NCBI GenBank assembly: GCA_045106475.1
Contig: JBGCEO010000023.1
Location: 1-64,000, forward strand
Length of the DNA stretch: 64,000 nucleotides
Origin: Granulosicoccus sp045106475
GTDB taxonomy: Bacteria > Pseudomonadota > Gammaproteobacteria > Granulosicoccales > Granulosicoccaceae
Direction: 5' to 3'
Part shown: positions 61,647 through 64,000 of the stretch, one piece after another
Layout of the letters: each line of letters opens with the position of its first letter
How positions within the stretch are numbered: position 1 is the stretch's first letter
Translations under genes and position numbers: made by a program
The notes under the pieces: generated by a model
The model's input: only the letters and a program-made list of their open reading frames with translations
The model's database searches: none
What the model was told of the DNA's origin: nothing

Positions 61647-64000
61647 GCTTGATTCTTCCTCAGTGAACTATCCGAATCTGACTCAGTAGTTGTCATATCA
61701 ATGGCATCCAATTTCCAGATATCCGCGTTGTAGTCACGCATAGTGCGATCTGTTGAAAATCTGGCGCTGTTTGCCGTATTGAGAATGCTCATGCGGCACC
61801 ACTGCTGTTTGTCATTCCAGGCTTTGCCAACGGCTTCCTGAGCATCTAGATAGTCAGGCAAATCTGCCACTGTCAACCAGGGATCGTGAGGGCTGCGTGC
61901 TGCATCAATTACACTGCGAATCAAATCAGCTTCAGCCCCATCGAACAGTCCACTATCGAATGCTTCAAATATAGCCCGCAGTCTTGCATCCCCCGCAATG
62001 AAACTTGTCGGAGAATACTCCGCTCGCACCGCATCAACCTCATCAACGCTCAAACCAAATTTGAAGAAATTCTGTTTGCCCACGGCCTCCAGTATTTCAA
62101 CGTTAGCACCATCAAGTGTGCCGATGGTTATAGCGCCATTCATCATAAATTTCATATTGCCGGTTCCGGAGGCCTCCTTACCCGCAGTTGAAATCTGTTC
62201 TGACAGATCAGCTGCTGGACAAATCACCTCCATCGACGACACGTTGTAATCCGGCAGAAATATCAGCTTCAGTTTTTCCGCAGTTCTGCGATCGTTATTG
62301 ATGACATCAGCCACATTGTTGATCAGCTTGATGATCGCCTTGGCCATGTGGTAGCCAGGTGCGGCCTTACCGGCAATAAGAACGAACCGTGGCACATGAT
62401 GATTTTTGCCGTCAAGAAGATCCAGATAGATATGTACTGCATTCAATACACAGAGCAATTGCCGTTTGTATTCATGCATACGTTTTACTTGAACATCGAA
62501 CAACATCGCTGAATCAACTTTGATGCCGGTTCTTTCACTCACCAAAGAGCTGAGAGCAATTTTGTTCGTTTGCTTTATGTTGTGCCACTGTTCTTGCATC
62601 AATGGATCATCAGCCAGCGCACTCAGTTGCTCTAGCCTATCCATATCATGCACCCAATCAGTGCCTAGACGCTCATCGAGCAAGCATCGCAGTCCAGGAT
62701 TACAGTGGGCCAACCAGCGCCGCTGAGTGACACCGTTGGTCTTGTTGTTAAAACGTTCCGGCCAGATTTCATTGAAGTGTCTGAACAAACCGCTTCTAAG
62801 CAATTCAGAGTGCAATGCGGCAACGCCATTTATCGAATAGCTCCCCACAATAGCGAGATGCGCCATCCGCACAACAGGTACCGAATCAAACGAGATTATC
62901 GACATCTCCGCCTGCTGTTGCACTGCAGCAGGTGTATTTTGCGCGATATGTTCGAGAAAACGCCGGTTGATTTCCTGAATAATTTCGGTTGGCCTGGGAA
63001 GTAAAGCGCCTATCATGTTGAGTGACCAACACTCCAATGCTTCAGGCAGCAAGGTGTGGTTTGTATAGGCCATTACACGGGTTGTAATGCTCCAGGCTTC
63101 ATCCCATGACAAGGCGTGTTCATCTATCAACAAACGCATCAATTCAGGCACGGCCAGACTGGGATGCGTATCGTTTAATTGAAAACAATGTGCTTCGGCG
63201 AATCCTTCCAGACTGCTTGCACTGCGAAACCAGATTCGCAGCGCATCCTGCAAACTGGCTGATACCAGAAAGTACTGCTGACGTAGTCTCAATACCTTAC
63301 CGTTTTCACTGCTGTCATTGGGGTACAACACCATGGTGATGTTCTCAGCGGCGTTTTTGGCAGCAACAGACTCGGTGTAGCCTCCCGCATTGAACTCGCT
63401 AAGGTTAAATTCATCAGTGGCCGTGGCTTTCCATAGTCGCAGTGTATTAACCACGCCATTGCCATGACCGGGGATCGGCACATCGTATGGAACTGCAAGC
63501 ACATCATCTGTATTGACCCATCGATGGGTTAGCTTGCCTTGTATATCCGTGATCACATCTACATGACCACCAAAGCGAATTCTGCAGGCCAATTCGGGGC
63601 GTTCGAGTTCCCACACATGCCCTTCAGACAACCAATTGTCCGGTTTTTCTACTTGCCAGCCATGATCGATACCTTGTTTGAACATACCGTATCGATAGCG
63701 CAATCCATAACCTGTGACTGGCAATGCAAGTGATGCGCAGCTATCAAGAAAACAGGCTGCCAGTCTTCCCAGGCCGCCATTCCCCAATCCTGCATCATGT
63801 TCAAGCGCCTCTATTTGCTCTAGTCTGATTCCCAAGTCAGAGAGTGCCTGATGAAGTGCCTTGTCGAGTTCAAGATTGTGCACAGCATTGCCCAGAGCAC
63901 GCCCCATTAAATACTCCATGGACAAATAACAGGTACGACGCACAGTCGGCGACTCAACTGCCTTGCGCGTTGCACGCCAGTTAGACATCAGTTGATCGCG
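61643..64000 (-). CDS. glgP: glycogen/starch phosphorylase, N-terminus cut
   Basis: Partial: the frame is open to the window edge at 64000, with about 785 codons visible and some tens of N-terminal residues missing. GT35 features are TCYLSMEYLMGRALGNA, GNGGLGRLAACFLDSCASL, KTNGVTQRRWL, and the PLP-lysine region EASGTGNMKFMMNGAITIGTLDGANVEI. It releases glucose-1-phosphate from glycogen. It overlaps glgX by 4 bases, so the two form a breakdown unit. The internal ATG at 63988 is not the start because homology continues upstream of it. Confidence 0.95.
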   Translation of the reverse strand, partial: RDQLMSNWRATRKAVESPTVRRTCYLSMEYLMGRALGNAVHNLELDKALHQALSDLGIRLEQIEALEHDAGLGNGGLGRLAACFLDSCASLALPVTGYGLRYRYGMFKQGIDHGWQVEKPDNWLSEGHVWELERPELACRIRFGGHVDVITDIQGKLTHRWVNTDDVLAVPYDVPIPGHGNGVVNTLRLWKATATDEFNLSEFNAGGYTESVAAKNAAENITMVLYPNDSSENGKVLRLRQQYFLVSASLQDALRIWFRSASSLEGFAEAHCFQLNDTHPSLAVPELMRLLIDEHALSWDEAWSITTRVMAYTNHTLLPEALECWSLNMIGALLPRPTEIIQEINRRFLEHIAQNTPAAVQQQAEMSIISFDSVPVVRMAHLAIVGSYSINGVAALHSELLRSGLFRHFNEIWPERFNNKTNGVTQRRWLAHCNPGLRCLLDERLGTDWVHDMDRLEQLSALADDPLMQEQWHNIKQTNKIALSSLVSERTGIKVDSAMLFDVQVKRMHEYKRQLLCVLNAVHIYLDLLDGKNHHVPRFVLIAGKAAPGYHMAKAIIKLINNVADVINNDRRTAEKLKLIFLPDYNVSSMEVICPAADLSEQISTAGKEASGTGNMKFMMNGAITIGTLDGANVEILEAVGKQNFFKFGLSVDEVDAVRAEYSPTSFIAGDARLRAIFEAFDSGLFDGAEADLIRSVIDAARSPHDPWLTVADLPDYLDAQEAVGKAWNDKQQWCRMSILNTANSARFSTDRTMRDYNADIWKLDAIDMTTTESDSDSSLRKNQA

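Overview
The window looks like chromosome of a free-living, aerobic Gammaproteobacterium, probably marine or plant/algae-associated. This is inferred from gene families only (TonB-ExbB-ExbD-ExbD, DgkA, HemC, a Wzx/Wzy exopolysaccharide locus, DgcN-DgcA, GlgX-GlgP); the genus cannot be named. Base composition is moderate and even. I saw no tRNA, rRNA, insertion sequence, phage gene or CRISPR array. Genes are dense, and several operons are translationally coupled by 1-8 base overlaps.

Left part (1-23 kb). A TonB energy-transduction operon (exbB-exbD-exbD-tonB, tonB cut by the left edge) is followed by ilvE and a dgkA-tupB-tupC operon facing modABC (oxyanion uptake). Next come an MbfA-type ferritin/VIT1 iron exporter and a block of signalling genes: a degenerate kinase-like membrane protein, a membrane-tethered DNA-binding-like protein, an OmpR-type regulator, a MarR regulator and a kinase with a dead receiver. 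Then follow hemC, a repeat-bearing membrane protein, the D-glutamate genes dgcN-dgcA, and a three-gene envelope set (dihaem lipoprotein, AttH/CrtC-like lipoprotein, phospholipase-D-like protein).

Middle (23.4-34.4 kb). This is a Wzx/Wzy-type exopolysaccharide operon: Wzz/tyrosine-kinase fusion, initiating sugar-phosphate transferase, WecG/TagA transferase, flippase, two GT2 transferases, polymerase/ligase, GalE and a secreted GH16 hydrolase.

Right-centre (34.4-58.7 kb) is the most interesting region: three adjacent catabolic operons that can be read as one route for indole-3-acetate (auxin) or a close indole acid. (i) Operon 50343-58727: Rieske oxygenase with reductase, CoA ligase, a cysteine-less SCP-x/Ltp2-type thiolase paired with a DUF35 protein fused to a dead SDR, a cyclase-family hydrolase and an active SDR. 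Proposed steps: dioxygenation of the indole 2,3-bond, oxidation to dioxindole-3-acetate, CoA activation, retro-aldol release of acetyl-CoA to give isatin, and hydrolysis to isatinate (2-aminophenylglyoxylate). (ii) Operon 42707-49625: glutaryl-CoA dehydrogenase, a FadB/J-like enzyme and an IorAB-like 2-oxoacid:ferredoxin oxidoreductase that could convert isatinate to 2-aminobenzoyl-CoA. (iii) Operon 42412-34394 (minus strand): the 2-aminobenzoyl-CoA pathway (AbmA monooxygenase/reductase, SDR, hydratase, acyl-CoA dehydrogenase, AbmG ligase, thioesterase, RidA). MarR-family genes sit in operon iii and beside operon i, and each divergent promoter region has a palindrome well placed to be an operator. 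The families are read from sequence; the substrate and order of steps are inference.

Right end (58.7-64 kb). There is a membrane protein resembling the N-terminal half of an LTA-synthase-like sulfatase without its catalytic half, then a glycogen breakdown pair (glgP, cut by the right edge, and glgX).
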